Source of the DNA: an uncultured Clostridia bacterium
Lineage (GTDB): Bacteria; Bacillota; Clostridia; Oscillospirales; Ruminococcaceae
Assembly: GCA_947623585.1 (NCBI GenBank)
Contig: CANQHA010000001.1
Location: forward strand, 62,001 to 126,000
Direction of reading: 5' to 3'
DNA: 64,000 nucleotides
The notes beneath the pieces were generated by a model. That model did no database searches and was not told the DNA's origin. It worked only from the letters and a program-made list of their open reading frames with translations. The translations under genes and the position numbers were made by a program. Shown piece after piece: positions 1-7,188 of the stretch. Within the stretch, counting starts at the first letter, position 1. Each line of letters opens with the position of its first letter.

Positions 1-1
1 C

Positions 2-253
2 AACCGAGAGCTCATCTGCAAGAGGGTAGAGGAGATACTCTCGAAAAAAGAAGTTTCGTCGCTCGGAGACATTCAAAAGGAGCTCGGCAAAAAAACCGAC
101 GGGCTTCCGAAGCTGAGAATAGTGACCGCGGCGGGCGACAAGCTGTTTTATCTTTCCGATGTTCGCGACGTAATACTTCACATCGGCGGCAAAAGCATAA
201 GTCTAATAGAAGAGATCGGCAAAAAAGCAAACGAAAATTCAGAGGAGGAATAA
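2..253 (+). CDS. YhbD-like (DUF4004-type) protein, C-terminal part
   Basis: This reading frame enters from the left edge and ends at TAA 251-253, so only the last 83 residues are visible. They are charged and mostly helical, with a stretch reading NRELICKRVEEILSKKEV, which resembles the region after the MerR-like DNA-binding part of B. subtilis YhbD. The next gene is a bactofilin-type protein 2 bp downstream, matching the yhbD-yhbE-yhbF order of Bacillus. The family has no established function; a DNA-binding or assembly role is inference. The N-terminus lies outside the window, so the family call rests on a fragment plus gene order. Confidence 0.45.
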   Translation, partial: NRELICKRVEEILSKKEVSSLGDIQKELGKKTDGLPKLRIVTAAGDKLFYLSDVRDVILHIGGKSISLIEEIGKKANENSEEE

Positions 254-255
254 AA

Positions 256-1104
256 ATGTCAAACATAAATATTTACGGCGGCAACGATTTCACGCCCGAC
301 GGCTCATTATACGACAGCGTCACGATAGCCGGCTCGGGAGACATCACCGGCCCGCTCAACTGTAATTCGCTTAAAATCTCCGGCTCGGGCGACGTTTTGG
401 GCCCTGTCAGGTGCGAGGGCGGCGTATCTATCTTCGGCTCGGGAGATATCATCGGCCCACTCACCTGCAAATCTCTCAAAATCTCGGGCTCGGGCGATAT
501 CAACGGCTTCGTCAACTGTGAGGGCGACGTTTCCTTAAGCGGCTCGGGAGACATTAACGGTCCATTGACCTGCGGCTCGCTCAAAATCTCGGGCTCGGGC
601 GATATCAGCGGCGAAATCAAATGCGAGGGCGACGTATTGATGAGCGGCTCCGGCGATATCGGCGGCTCCGTTGCCTGCAGCTTGATGAGTATGTCGGGTT
701 CCGTAAGCGTTGCAAAGAGCGTCAAAGCCCATAAGCTCGAGATGAGCGGCGTCGGCAAAATCGACGGCGACGCTGTTTGCGAGGAAGCCCATATCTCGGG
801 CTTGTCCTCCATCGGCGGTCTTTTGAACGCCGAGAACATCGTTATCGAGCCCGGAAGCATAAAAATCGGCGAGATTGGCTGCACTGCCTTGACCGTCAGA
901 ACGCGCGGCTTTGGGGGCGGTGAAAAGAAATTATCCTGCCGCGTTATCGAGGGCGACGATATCACCCTTGAATACACCGAATGTAAAACGGTTCGCGGCA
1001 AAAACGTCCGAATCGGCCGGGGCTGCAAAATAGAATCGGTTGAGTATTCCGAAACGCTCAACGTTGACGATTCCGCCGAGGTCGGCAGCAAATTAAAGGT
1101 ATAA
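256..1104 (+). CDS. bactofilin-like polymer-forming protein (YhbE/YhbF type) with GSGD repeats
   Basis: This 282-residue protein is built almost wholly of short beta-helix repeats beginning G-S-G-D-I/V, as in bactofilins, which self-assemble into cytoplasmic or membrane-attached filaments. Repeats of 17 and 18 residues alternate from about residue 26 to 141, forming a 35-residue double repeat present three times, then degenerate towards residue 200. A cysteine sits at the same place in eight coils (36, 53, 71, 88, 106, 123, 141, 175). The last 80 residues are repeat-poor. A strong GAGGAGG site lies 7 bases before the ATG. It is probably co-transcribed with the upstream YhbD-like gene and ends at a clear terminator. 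A shape or surface scaffolding role is inferred from the family. Confidence 0.8.
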   Translation: MSNINIYGGNDFTPDGSLYDSVTIAGSGDITGPLNCNSLKISGSGDVLGPVRCEGGVSIFGSGDIIGPLTCKSLKISGSGDINGFVNCEGDVSLSGSGDINGPLTCGSLKISGSGDISGEIKCEGDVLMSGSGDIGGSVACSLMSMSGSVSVAKSVKAHKLEMSGVGKIDGDAVCEEAHISGLSSIGGLLNAENIVIEPGSIKIGEIGCTALTVRTRGFGGGEKKLSCRVIEGDDITLEYTECKTVRGKNVRIGRGCKIESVEYSETLNVDDSAEVGSKLKV

Positions 1105-1110
1105 CGCCGA

Positions 1111-1137
1111 AAAAGCAGGGGAGACCCTGCTTTTTTT
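1111..1137 (+). terminator. Rho-independent terminator after the bactofilin gene
   Basis: An 8-bp perfect stem, AAGCAGGG/CCCTGCTT, with a GAGA loop is followed by a run of seven T. It begins 9 bp after the bactofilin stop codon. Confidence 0.9.
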
Positions 1138-1170
1138 GAAAGATTTCCTGCAAAAATTTACAAAGATATA

Positions 1171-1199
1171 TTGCTATTTTACCCGCGTTATGTTAAAAT
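1171..1199 (+). promoter_or_regulatory. putative sigma-A promoter for the acyltransferase gene
   Basis: TTGCTA (1171-1176) and TAAAAT (1194-1199) are separated by 17 bp. Transcription would start near 1206, leaving a short leader before ATG 1231. This placement argues against the longer upstream starts of that frame. Confidence 0.45.
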
Positions 1200-1230
1200 G
1201 TATACGAAAAAATCTATCGGGGGCAGAAAA

Positions 1231-2424
1231 ATGGCGGGCGGAAAAAAGAAGATCGGAAGACCCAATCGGCTGTTATATTTTCTCGGCTTCGGCGTCTTAA
1301 GGCTTTATTTCCGCATTTTTGTCGGCACTCGCTTTCGCTTTGACAGAAGCGGTCTTTCCGATTTAAAGCGCGGCCCCGCGCTGATAATCGCTCCGCACAT
1401 TTCGGGGATAGATCACATCACCGTCGGCGTCGCCTGCAAAAAATACCGCCCCACCTTTGTTTTAAGCGAGCATCTTTTCGCGAAGCCGCTTATAAGATTC
1501 ATTCTCACAAACTTCGGGCACGTCGTTTCAAAGAGAATGTTCTCGGTCGACGCTGGGACTATCATGGGTATCATGCGGGCAAAGGCCGAGGGAAACGTCA
1601 TCGTTTTGTTCCCCGAGGGCAGAATGAACGCCGTCGCGCATACATATCCGGTCACCCAAGGCACCGCCGAGCTTATCAAGCGCCTTGAGATTCCGGTCTA
1701 CTGCGTAACCGGTAACGGCGCCGCCCTTGCCGACCCGAAGTGGTACAAGGGCTTCAGAAAAGGTCTCGTTGACGTCAAGACCTCAAAGGTTTTCAGCGCC
1801 GACGAGCTCAAAAGCCTCGGCATAGAAGAAATCTCAAAAAGGCTCGATGCGGCGATACTTCACGACGACGAAAAGGCCATGGCGGGGCACAGATACCCCG
1901 CTAAGGACACCGTAAAGGGTCTCGACGGAATAATTTACAAATGCCCCGAGTGCGGAAGCGAGTTTAACATTCGAGCCGAAAATTGCCGTGTTCGGTGCGA
2001 AAGCTGCGGATTTGAGACCGAGCTTACCGACGATTACCGTTTCACGTCCGGCAGAATGAAGACCGTCAACGAGTGGTTCTATTGGCAGATAGATATGCTC
2101 GACCTCAGCGCCGTCATGGAGGAGGACATAAAGATAGGCGCCGTCGGCAAGGATCACAAAATGGATCTTTCGGCGGGCGAGGGGCGTTTAAGGCTCGACC
2201 GTGACAAAATTACCCTTAAAGGCAGCTTTTTCGGAGAAGAGATAGATTACAGCGCCGATCTTTTATCGCTCGGCGGCACGCCCTACACTCCGAACAAGGA
2301 ATTCGATATCTATTATAAAAAGCGGCTTTTATATCTCCAGCCGAAGGATAAGCGCACGGTCGTGAAGTGGGTGACTTTTATCGACAAGTCGGTCGCCGAG
2401 AAGAGGGGAATATCGCTTTATTAG
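1231..2424 (+). CDS. PlsC-type lysophospholipid acyltransferase with C-terminal zinc ribbon
   Basis: A 397-residue protein. The first ~210 residues are a PlsC/LPLAT domain with the catalytic H-x4-D (His56, Asp61) and the FPEG substrate motif (127-130), so it should acylate lysophosphatidic acid or a similar acceptor at the membrane. A CPxC...CxxC zinc ribbon follows (Cys238, 241, 256, 259), then a ~130-residue C-terminal region with a predicted beta-rich character that I cannot name. Ordinary PlsC is about 240 residues, so the second half is extra. ATG 1231 is chosen because the apparent promoter ends at 1199; the frame stays open to TTG 1171. The natural substrate is unknown. Confidence 0.7.
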   Translation: MAGGKKKIGRPNRLLYFLGFGVLRLYFRIFVGTRFRFDRSGLSDLKRGPALIIAPHISGIDHITVGVACKKYRPTFVLSEHLFAKPLIRFILTNFGHVVSKRMFSVDAGTIMGIMRAKAEGNVIVLFPEGRMNAVAHTYPVTQGTAELIKRLEIPVYCVTGNGAALADPKWYKGFRKGLVDVKTSKVFSADELKSLGIEEISKRLDAAILHDDEKAMAGHRYPAKDTVKGLDGIIYKCPECGSEFNIRAENCRVRCESCGFETELTDDYRFTSGRMKTVNEWFYWQIDMLDLSAVMEEDIKIGAVGKDHKMDLSAGEGRLRLDRDKITLKGSFFGEEIDYSADLLSLGGTPYTPNKEFDIYYKKRLLYLQPKDKRTVVKWVTFIDKSVAEKRGISLY

Positions 2425-2482
2425 TTTGATATGCGCGTTTGCGCTTCAAAAATAATAATTTTTGCAAAGTGAGGAAAACTAA

Positions 2483-3241
2483 ATGAACATTGATTATCTG
2501 ATCCAGCTCGCCACATCGATCGGAGCAAAACTTTTGGGCGCGGTAGCAATCGTTGTGATCGGCTTTATCGCGGCTTCCAGCATCTCCGGATTCATCAGAA
2601 AGAGGCAGAAAATGGACGTAAGCGTTCGCAGCTTTCTCGCCAGCTTTGTTTCCTTGGCGATAAAGGTCCTCGCGGTTATATCCGCGCTTTTCGCCCTCGG
2701 AGTTCCCGCGGCGTCGTTCGTCACCGTCCTCGGTTCCGTCGGACTTGCCGTCGGTCTTGCAATGCAGGGCGCGCTTTCAAACTTCGCCGGAGGCATTCTC
2801 CTTGTTGTGTTCCGTCCGTTTAAGGTCGGCGACCATGTGACTGTCAGCGGTCAGAGCGGCGTCGTTCAGAGCATTTCTATCTTCTACACTACCATTCTTG
2901 CCGACGATAACACCGTCGTAACGCTTCCCAACGGCACGCTTACCAACGCGCCTATCGTAAACACCTCGTTAGAGGACGCCCGCAGAGTTTGCCTCGAATA
3001 TTCGCTTCCCTTTGACGCCGACGTTGAGGCCGCTAAGAATCTTGTCGTTGAGACTGCCTCCAAAAACCCGCTCGTTCTCTCGTCAGATACCGTCTCGGCG
3101 ACCGTTTCAAGCCATGTCGAGGGCAAAGCCACTATAAAGCTGATCGCTTTTACTCACAGTGCAGACTATGCCAACGCGTGCGACCGGCTTAAAAGAGAGA
3201 CCGAGGCCGCGCTTGACGCAAACGGTATAGCTCGCGGATAA
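2483..3241 (+). CDS. small-conductance mechanosensitive channel, MscS family
   Basis: 252 residues, a typical length for the minimal MscS type. There are three hydrophobic segments. The third is the Gly/Ala-rich pore helix (LGSVGLAVGLAMQGALSNFAGG region, about residues 83-104), followed by the MscS beta domain with FRPFKVGDHV and LPNGTL. It opens on hypo-osmotic shock to release solutes. A good GTGAGGAAA site precedes ATG 2483. It lies between the acyltransferase and yitT on the same strand with short gaps, so shared transcription is likely; a membrane-stress link is inference. Confidence 0.9.
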   Translation: MNIDYLIQLATSIGAKLLGAVAIVVIGFIAASSISGFIRKRQKMDVSVRSFLASFVSLAIKVLAVISALFALGVPAASFVTVLGSVGLAVGLAMQGALSNFAGGILLVVFRPFKVGDHVTVSGQSGVVQSISIFYTTILADDNTVVTLPNGTLTNAPIVNTSLEDARRVCLEYSLPFDADVEAAKNLVVETASKNPLVLSSDTVSATVSSHVEGKATIKLIAFTHSADYANACDRLKRETEAALDANGIARG

Positions 3242-3265
3242 TAAAACTTTTCGGAGGCTTTTGAG

Positions 3266-4144
3266 ATGAAAAGAATAGTCAGATATCTGACGTTTATCCT
3301 GCTTGCTTCTTTAAGCGCGCTGTCTTATCAGCTTTTTATCTTTCCGAACAGCTTTGCGCCGGCCGGTTTTAACGGTATCGCAACGATGATACAGCACCTT
3401 TTCGGAATAAACGTCGGATACCTTTCGCTGATTTTCAACGTACCTCTCATAATTGCGGTCTACATTCTTGTCAACAAGGAGTTCGCCGTAAACACGCTGA
3501 TCTATATTCTCACCTTCTCGGGTATGCTCATTCTGCTCGAGCGCGTCGATCTCAGCGCGATAATGTATCAGACCGATACCGGCACCAGCACAATTTTAGG
3601 TCCTCTTGTAGCAGGTATTTTAGGCGGAGGGATCCTCGGCATAGCGTTCATGCTCAACTGCTGCTCGGGCGGCACCGAGCTTGTCGCAGCGCTCATTCAC
3701 AAATTCAAGCCCGCATACGATTTCGTCTGGGTGACTTTTGTTCTCAACTCTCTTGTAGCGGTCCTTTCGTTCTTCGTCTTTGAGTTCAGCTTCGAGCCGG
3801 TTATCCTCTGCGTGCTTTACTGCTATTCTCAAAGCGTTGTGAGCGACAAGATGCTCAAAGGCACCAAAGAAGCCGTCCGCTTTGAGATCATAACCGACAA
3901 TCCAGAGGATATCGCCAACGAGGTCATCGAGAAGCTCGGGCATTCCGCAACGCTCATCAACGCCGAGGGCTGCTATACCCACAACAAAAAGAATATGCTC
4001 ATCTGCGTTATCAACAAGCACCAAATCGTTCAGCTCAAGCAGATCCTCGCAAAATACCCGGGGACCTTTGCAAACGTCTCAAACGTAAACTACACTATCG
4101 GCAGATTCAGATATCCGCGAGAGACGGAATCTACCGTAAGCTGA
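3266..4144 (+). CDS. YitT family membrane protein (DUF161 plus DUF2179)
   Basis: 292 residues. The N-terminal ~200 residues contain five to six hydrophobic segments, including the family-typical NSFAPAGFNGIATMI and GGGILGIAFMLNCCSGGTE stretches. The last ~90 residues form the soluble DUF2179 domain. The family is widespread in Firmicutes; its transport function is not established. An SD (CGGAGG) lies before ATG 3266, 24 bp after mscS, consistent with an operon. A GC-rich hairpin follows the stop. Confidence 0.85.
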   Translation: MKRIVRYLTFILLASLSALSYQLFIFPNSFAPAGFNGIATMIQHLFGINVGYLSLIFNVPLIIAVYILVNKEFAVNTLIYILTFSGMLILLERVDLSAIMYQTDTGTSTILGPLVAGILGGGILGIAFMLNCCSGGTELVAALIHKFKPAYDFVWVTFVLNSLVAVLSFFVFEFSFEPVILCVLYCYSQSVVSDKMLKGTKEAVRFEIITDNPEDIANEVIEKLGHSATLINAEGCYTHNKKNMLICVINKHQIVQLKQILAKYPGTFANVSNVNYTIGRFRYPRETESTVS

Positions 4145-4149
4145 AAAAA

Positions 4150-4170
4150 GCGCCGGTTTTTCGCCGGCGC
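4150..4170. repeat. GC-rich hairpin between yitT and the alpha-galactosidase gene
   Basis: The arms GCGCCGG and CCGGCGC (7 bp) enclose a short T-rich loop. The plus strand has no T-run after it, but read on the minus strand the hairpin is followed by six T, the layout of a minus-strand terminator although no minus-strand gene lies upstream. On the plus strand it may act as an mRNA stability or processing element. Confidence 0.5.
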
Positions 4171-4191
4171 AAATCATGAACGGAGAAAATT

Positions 4192-5469
4192 ATGGATAAA
4201 AACAGTTTTGCGCCTTTCCCGCCGATGGGCTGGAACAGCTACGACTACTATGACACCACCGTCACCGAGGAGGACGTCAGAAAAAACGCCGAATATCTCG
4301 CAAAAAACCTCAAAAAGTTCGGCTACGAGTACGTCGTCATCGACATCGAGTGGTATTCAAACGCCGCTGGGTCGAAGCGAAAAGAATATCAGTATATCCC
4401 GTTTGAGGACTTTGAGATTGATGAATACTCACGTCTTCAGCCGTCTCACTTAAGATTTCCGAGCTCCGTGGGCGGCAAAGGCTTCAAGCCGCTTGCGGAT
4501 CATATTCACAGCCTCGGGCTCAAATTCGGAATACATATCATGCGCGGAATACCGAGAATGGCGGCGCACAAGCATATGAAGGTTTTGGGCACAAGCGCAA
4601 GCGCGTCGGATATCGCCGACGCGGGTTCGATCTGCGGCTGGAACCCCGATATGTACGGCGTGAAGCACAACGCAGACGGTCAGGCTTACTACGATTCAAT
4701 AATTCAGATGTACGCCGACTGGGGAGTTGACTTCATCAAGTGCGACGACATCTGCGACAGCTGGATGTACCCCGTTCAGAGGTTCTCCGGCTGGGAGGAG
4801 ACCCGAATGCTTCGCCGCGCTATCGACAAATGCGGGCGGCCTATCGTTTTAAGTTTATCCCCGGGTCCCGCTCACGTCGAGAACGCTTACCACTACACCG
4901 AAAACGCCAATATGTGGCGCATCACCGACGATTTTTGGGACAGGTGGGATCTTCTCAAAAATATGTTCTGGCGTTGCGAGCAGTGGCAGGACCACACACG
5001 CCCCGGCTGCTGGCCCGACTGCGATATGCTGCCGATAGGCAAGTTAGGCAAGGGTCACGGTCACGAGTGGACCTCGAACTTTTCGGAAGACGAGCTTAAA
5101 ACAATGATGACCCTTTGGTGCGTCTGCCGCTCGCCGCTGATGATAGGCACAGACCTGCCGACGCTCAGCGAGCGCGACTTTGCCTTATTGACAAATCCTC
5201 AGATTTTGAAGATGGAGTTTGACGGCAAAGCGAAGCAGCTCAGAAGAAGCGACAAAGAGGCCGTCTGGCTCTCCGAGGGAAAAGACTGCATAAGGGTAGC
5301 GCTTTTCAACCTTTCGGACGAGGACGCTGAAATTTCTGCTGAGCTTTCCGAAAACGCCAAAGGCGATGGAACCGAGCTTTGGGGAGCAGGGGACTGCAAA
5401 ATTTCCGAAAACACCGTCTCGGCGGCTGTTCCGAAGCACGGCGTAAGGATCTACAAATTCTCAAAATAA
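4192..5469 (+). CDS. glycoside hydrolase family 27 alpha-galactosidase
   Basis: 425 residues with the GH27 layout. It opens with PMGWNSYDYY, then VVIDIEW, GIHIMRGIP and the nucleophile motif FIKCDD (Asp185). The acid/base aspartate is probably in WRITDDFWD (Asp246 or 247). A C-terminal beta-sandwich follows from about residue 345. It should release terminal alpha-galactose from oligosaccharides or galactomannan. No signal peptide is seen, so it is probably cytoplasmic, acting on imported oligosaccharides. An SD (CGGAG) lies before ATG 4192. A convergent esterase gene follows, suggesting a small plant-glycan module, although no transporter or regulator is next to it. Confidence 0.88.
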   Translation: MDKNSFAPFPPMGWNSYDYYDTTVTEEDVRKNAEYLAKNLKKFGYEYVVIDIEWYSNAAGSKRKEYQYIPFEDFEIDEYSRLQPSHLRFPSSVGGKGFKPLADHIHSLGLKFGIHIMRGIPRMAAHKHMKVLGTSASASDIADAGSICGWNPDMYGVKHNADGQAYYDSIIQMYADWGVDFIKCDDICDSWMYPVQRFSGWEETRMLRRAIDKCGRPIVLSLSPGPAHVENAYHYTENANMWRITDDFWDRWDLLKNMFWRCEQWQDHTRPGCWPDCDMLPIGKLGKGHGHEWTSNFSEDELKTMMTLWCVCRSPLMIGTDLPTLSERDFALLTNPQILKMEFDGKAKQLRRSDKEAVWLSEGKDCIRVALFNLSDEDAEISAELSENAKGDGTELWGAGDCKISENTVSAAVPKHGVRIYKFSK

Positions 5470-5523
5470 AAACCGCCGCCCGAAAAAGGCAGCGGTTCAG
5501 CCCCTCTTGATGAGGGGCTTTTT
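5466..5523. terminator. two back-to-back terminators between convergent genes
   Basis: AGCCCCTC-TTGAT-GAGGGGCT (5499-5519) with five T serves the plus-strand alpha-galactosidase gene. AACCGCCGCC/GGCAGCGGTT (5471-5497, one mismatch) is followed on the minus strand by TTTATTTT and serves the esterase gene. Each strand has its own hairpin. Confidence 0.85.
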
Positions 5524-5524
5524 G

Positions 5525-6286
5525 TCACCAGCGTTTTTTCTCTCCGAGAACGCCGTCGGTGAAATCTCCGACCGTTTCGCGCAGCCATTCAATGCTGTCT
5601 TTTACCCAGTTCGGGGTTCGGTTGCAGCACCATTCGCGGTTGTTAAGCTGCGGCTCGCAGGTCGAGAAGCCGTGGTTAGCGGAGGAATAAATGTGCGTTT
5701 CAAACGGCACTCCGGCAGCTTCAAGCGCGCAGAGGAAATTAAGCGAGTCTCTTATCGGCACTGTGCCGTCGTTTCTTGAGGCAAAAACAAAGCACGGGCA
5801 GGTGTTTTCATCGACTGCCTCCGAGGGGTCTGGCGCGTTGCGCTCGTTCCAGACCTTAACGCTTGAAATGACCGGATATCCGAGTATCGCGGCGCAGGGC
5901 TTATTTTTGGCGAGGGTCGCCGCGCAGGCAGCAAGGTGTCCTCCCGCCGAAAAGCCGATGACGGCGATCCTTTTATCGTCAACAAACCATTCCTCGGCGT
6001 TTTTGATGATAGTTTCGGCGGCAAGGTCATAGTCCTTCAAGGGGTTATCCCAAACGGCGTTCTCGTTCAAGGAATACCTCAGAATAAACACCTGATAACC
6101 CGCCTGAAGATAGGGGAATGCCACGGGGTCGGCTTCTCGGTCCGAGCAGAACCTATATCCTCCGCCGGGCAGGATTATAAGTGCAGGGCGCTTTGTCATA
6201 CCCCAAAATTCTCCGCCGACAGGCTGCAAATATGCCGTCAGGGTGACGTTTCTTTCTTCGTTAAGGGTCAGCGTTTTGATCTCCAT
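5525..6286 (-). CDS. alpha/beta hydrolase, acetyl-esterase type
   Basis: 253 residues with an alpha/beta-hydrolase fold: the oxyanion motif PGGGYRFCSDRE near residue 43, the nucleophile elbow GFSAGGH, and a late NHGFS histidine; an aspartate in SRNDGTVP completes a likely triad. This is the architecture of carbohydrate acetyl-esterases related to Axe/BD-FAE enzymes. It has no signal peptide. The start is decided by the ribosome site: AAGGA (6296-6300) directly abuts ATG 6295 but is 9 bases from ATG 6286, so 6286 is chosen. Next to a GH27 gene, removal of acetyl groups from plant oligosaccharides is a reasonable inference. Confidence 0.75.
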   Translation of the reverse strand: MEIKTLTLNEERNVTLTAYLQPVGGEFWGMTKRPALIILPGGGYRFCSDREADPVAFPYLQAGYQVFILRYSLNENAVWDNPLKDYDLAAETIIKNAEEWFVDDKRIAVIGFSAGGHLAACAATLAKNKPCAAILGYPVISSVKVWNERNAPDPSEAVDENTCPCFVFASRNDGTVPIRDSLNFLCALEAAGVPFETHIYSSANHGFSTCEPQLNNREWCCNRTPNWVKDSIEWLRETVGDFTDGVLGEKKRW

Positions 6287-6322
6287 AAACATCATTCCTT
6301 TACATAAGTATCCGATTGTTTT

Positions 6323-6351
6323 ATTTTAGCATTTCGCGGCGAAAAGGTCAA
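6323..6351 (-). promoter_or_regulatory. putative sigma-A promoter for the esterase gene
   Basis: Read on the minus strand, TTGACC (6346-6351) and TAAAAT (6323-6328) have a 17-bp spacer. The -35 box overlaps the stop codon of the upstream DUF6514-type gene. Confidence 0.55.
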
Positions 6352-6578
6352 TATCCGTCTGAAATTATGTAGTCCTCGGCGACGTCTTTAAGGTGCAGAG
6401 GCGACAGACCGAGGCCCTCGCATAGCGTGGCGAGGCGCTCGGCTTTTTGCCGGTCAGATGTAATGTCGCAGACCGAAGCAAGCAGTCTTCCCTGCTCGCT
6501 GAAAGCCGATATTCCGTATACCTCGCAGTCGGCTCCGTCGATTTTTCTCATTTCGCTGAAGGTTTTGTATTTTATCAT
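6348..6578 (-). CDS. small DUF6514-type protein
   Basis: 76 residues, with the pattern YGI...G.LLASVCDITSDRQKAERLATLCEG followed by LSPLHLKDVAEDYI, which I recognise as the small clostridial family now called DUF6514. No function is established. It is soluble, acidic and lacks catalytic-looking motifs. GGGG lies 8 bases before ATG 6578 and a strong promoter precedes it, so it is its own transcription unit. The family name is from memory of the pattern, not from a search. Confidence 0.6.
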   Translation of the reverse strand: MIKYKTFSEMRKIDGADCEVYGISAFSEQGRLLASVCDITSDRQKAERLATLCEGLGLSPLHLKDVAEDYIISDGY

Positions 6579-6622
6579 ATTATCGCCCCGATTTAACCGT
6601 TTTTAATTTGCGTTTAATTAAA

Positions 6623-6650
6623 ATTTTACGGCAAAATCGGGCGTTGTCAA
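6623..6650 (-). promoter_or_regulatory. putative sigma-A promoter for the DUF6514-type gene
   Basis: Read on the minus strand, a consensus TTGACA (6645-6650) and TAAAAT (6623-6628) have a 16-bp spacer. It lies 45 bp upstream of the start codon, divergent from the tRNA promoter. Confidence 0.6.
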
Positions 6651-6703
6651 TCGTAATTTGTCGAAAGCAAAAAAATTATTTTATATTAAATTTTCAAAAA
6701 CAC

Positions 6704-6732
6704 TTGACAACATCAAAATCGAATGATATAAT
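6704..6732 (+). promoter_or_regulatory. full-consensus sigma-A promoter of the tRNA-Gly/tRNA-Arg unit
   Basis: TTGACA (6704-6709) and TATAAT (6727-6732) are both perfect, with a 17-bp spacer. The start site would be near 6739, about 20 bp before the first tRNA. The flanks are strongly A/T-rich. Confidence 0.9.
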
Positions 6733-6760
6733 AAATCTCGCGCTCATGAAAGGGCGAATT

Positions 6761-6834
6761 GCGGGTGTAGTTCAATGGTAGAACTCCAGCCTTCCAAGCT
6801 GGTCGCGTGGGTTCGATTCCCATCACCCGCTCCA
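6761..6834 (+). tRNA. tRNA-Gly (anticodon TCC)
   Basis: A complete cloverleaf with acceptor stem GCGGGTG/CACCCGC, anticodon loop CTTCCAA (TCC at 6793-6795), T loop GTTCGATTCC and encoded CCA. It is the first gene of a two-tRNA unit. Confidence 0.97.
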
Positions 6835-6848
6835 TTTTTTTAAATCAT

Positions 6849-6925
<77 letters not shown>

Positions 6926-6958
6926 AACCGCCGCAGCCCGATAGCTCGCGGCGGTTTT
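6926..6958 (+). terminator. terminator of the tRNA unit
   Basis: The arms AACCGCCGC and GCGGCGGTT (9 bp) are followed by TTTT. The hairpin begins one base after the CCA of tRNA-Arg. Confidence 0.85.
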
Positions 6959-7010
6959 CTCTGAAAAGTCTTTATCCGCAGGGGCACAAATGGCTTCAGA
7001 ATTTATAAAC

Positions 7011-7030
7011 GAGTACAATTTTTTGTACTC
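7011..7030. repeat. perfect inverted repeat GAGTACAA-TTTT-TTGTACTC
   Basis: Two 8-bp arms with a TTTT loop, in the gap between the tRNA unit and the recombinase gene. It shares the GTACAA/TTGTAC core with the hairpin at 7057-7086. No T-run follows it on the plus strand, so it does not look like a terminator; it could be a protein-binding or recombination site. Confidence 0.6.
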
Positions 7031-7056
7031 CGGAGCCGATTTTGAAAAAATTTTTA

Positions 7057-7086
7057 AAAAAGTTGTACGAAAGCGTACAACTTTTT
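7057..7086. terminator. bidirectional terminator after the recombinase gene
   Basis: A 13-bp perfect stem, AAAAAGTTGTACG/CGTACAACTTTTT, with an AAAG loop. T-runs follow on both strands, and the minus strand continues with further A/T-rich sequence. It lies 103 bp beyond the xer stop codon. The rest of 6961-7188 holds no convincing gene. Confidence 0.75.
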
Positions 7087-7188
7087 GCGTTTTCGGGGGT
7101 ATTAGTGAAACCGGTTTTAATCGCTTTGCCGTCTGCAAAGCCTCACGCCCAAAAAATTTCCAAATAATAGTAATTTTCAGCTCGGGCG

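Noticed and set aside
273-1091. A 272-codon open frame antisense to the bactofilin gene
   Set aside because: It arises because the repeated GSGDI codons contain no stop in the reverse frame. It has no ribosome site, its protein is a low-complexity Pro/Ser/Glu repeat, and the sense frame has clear family features.
6961-7188. A dif-like Xer target site next to xerC
   Set aside because: The inverted repeats have 8- or 9-bp arms with 4-base centres, unlike the 11-6-11 build of dif, so I report them only as unexplained repeats.
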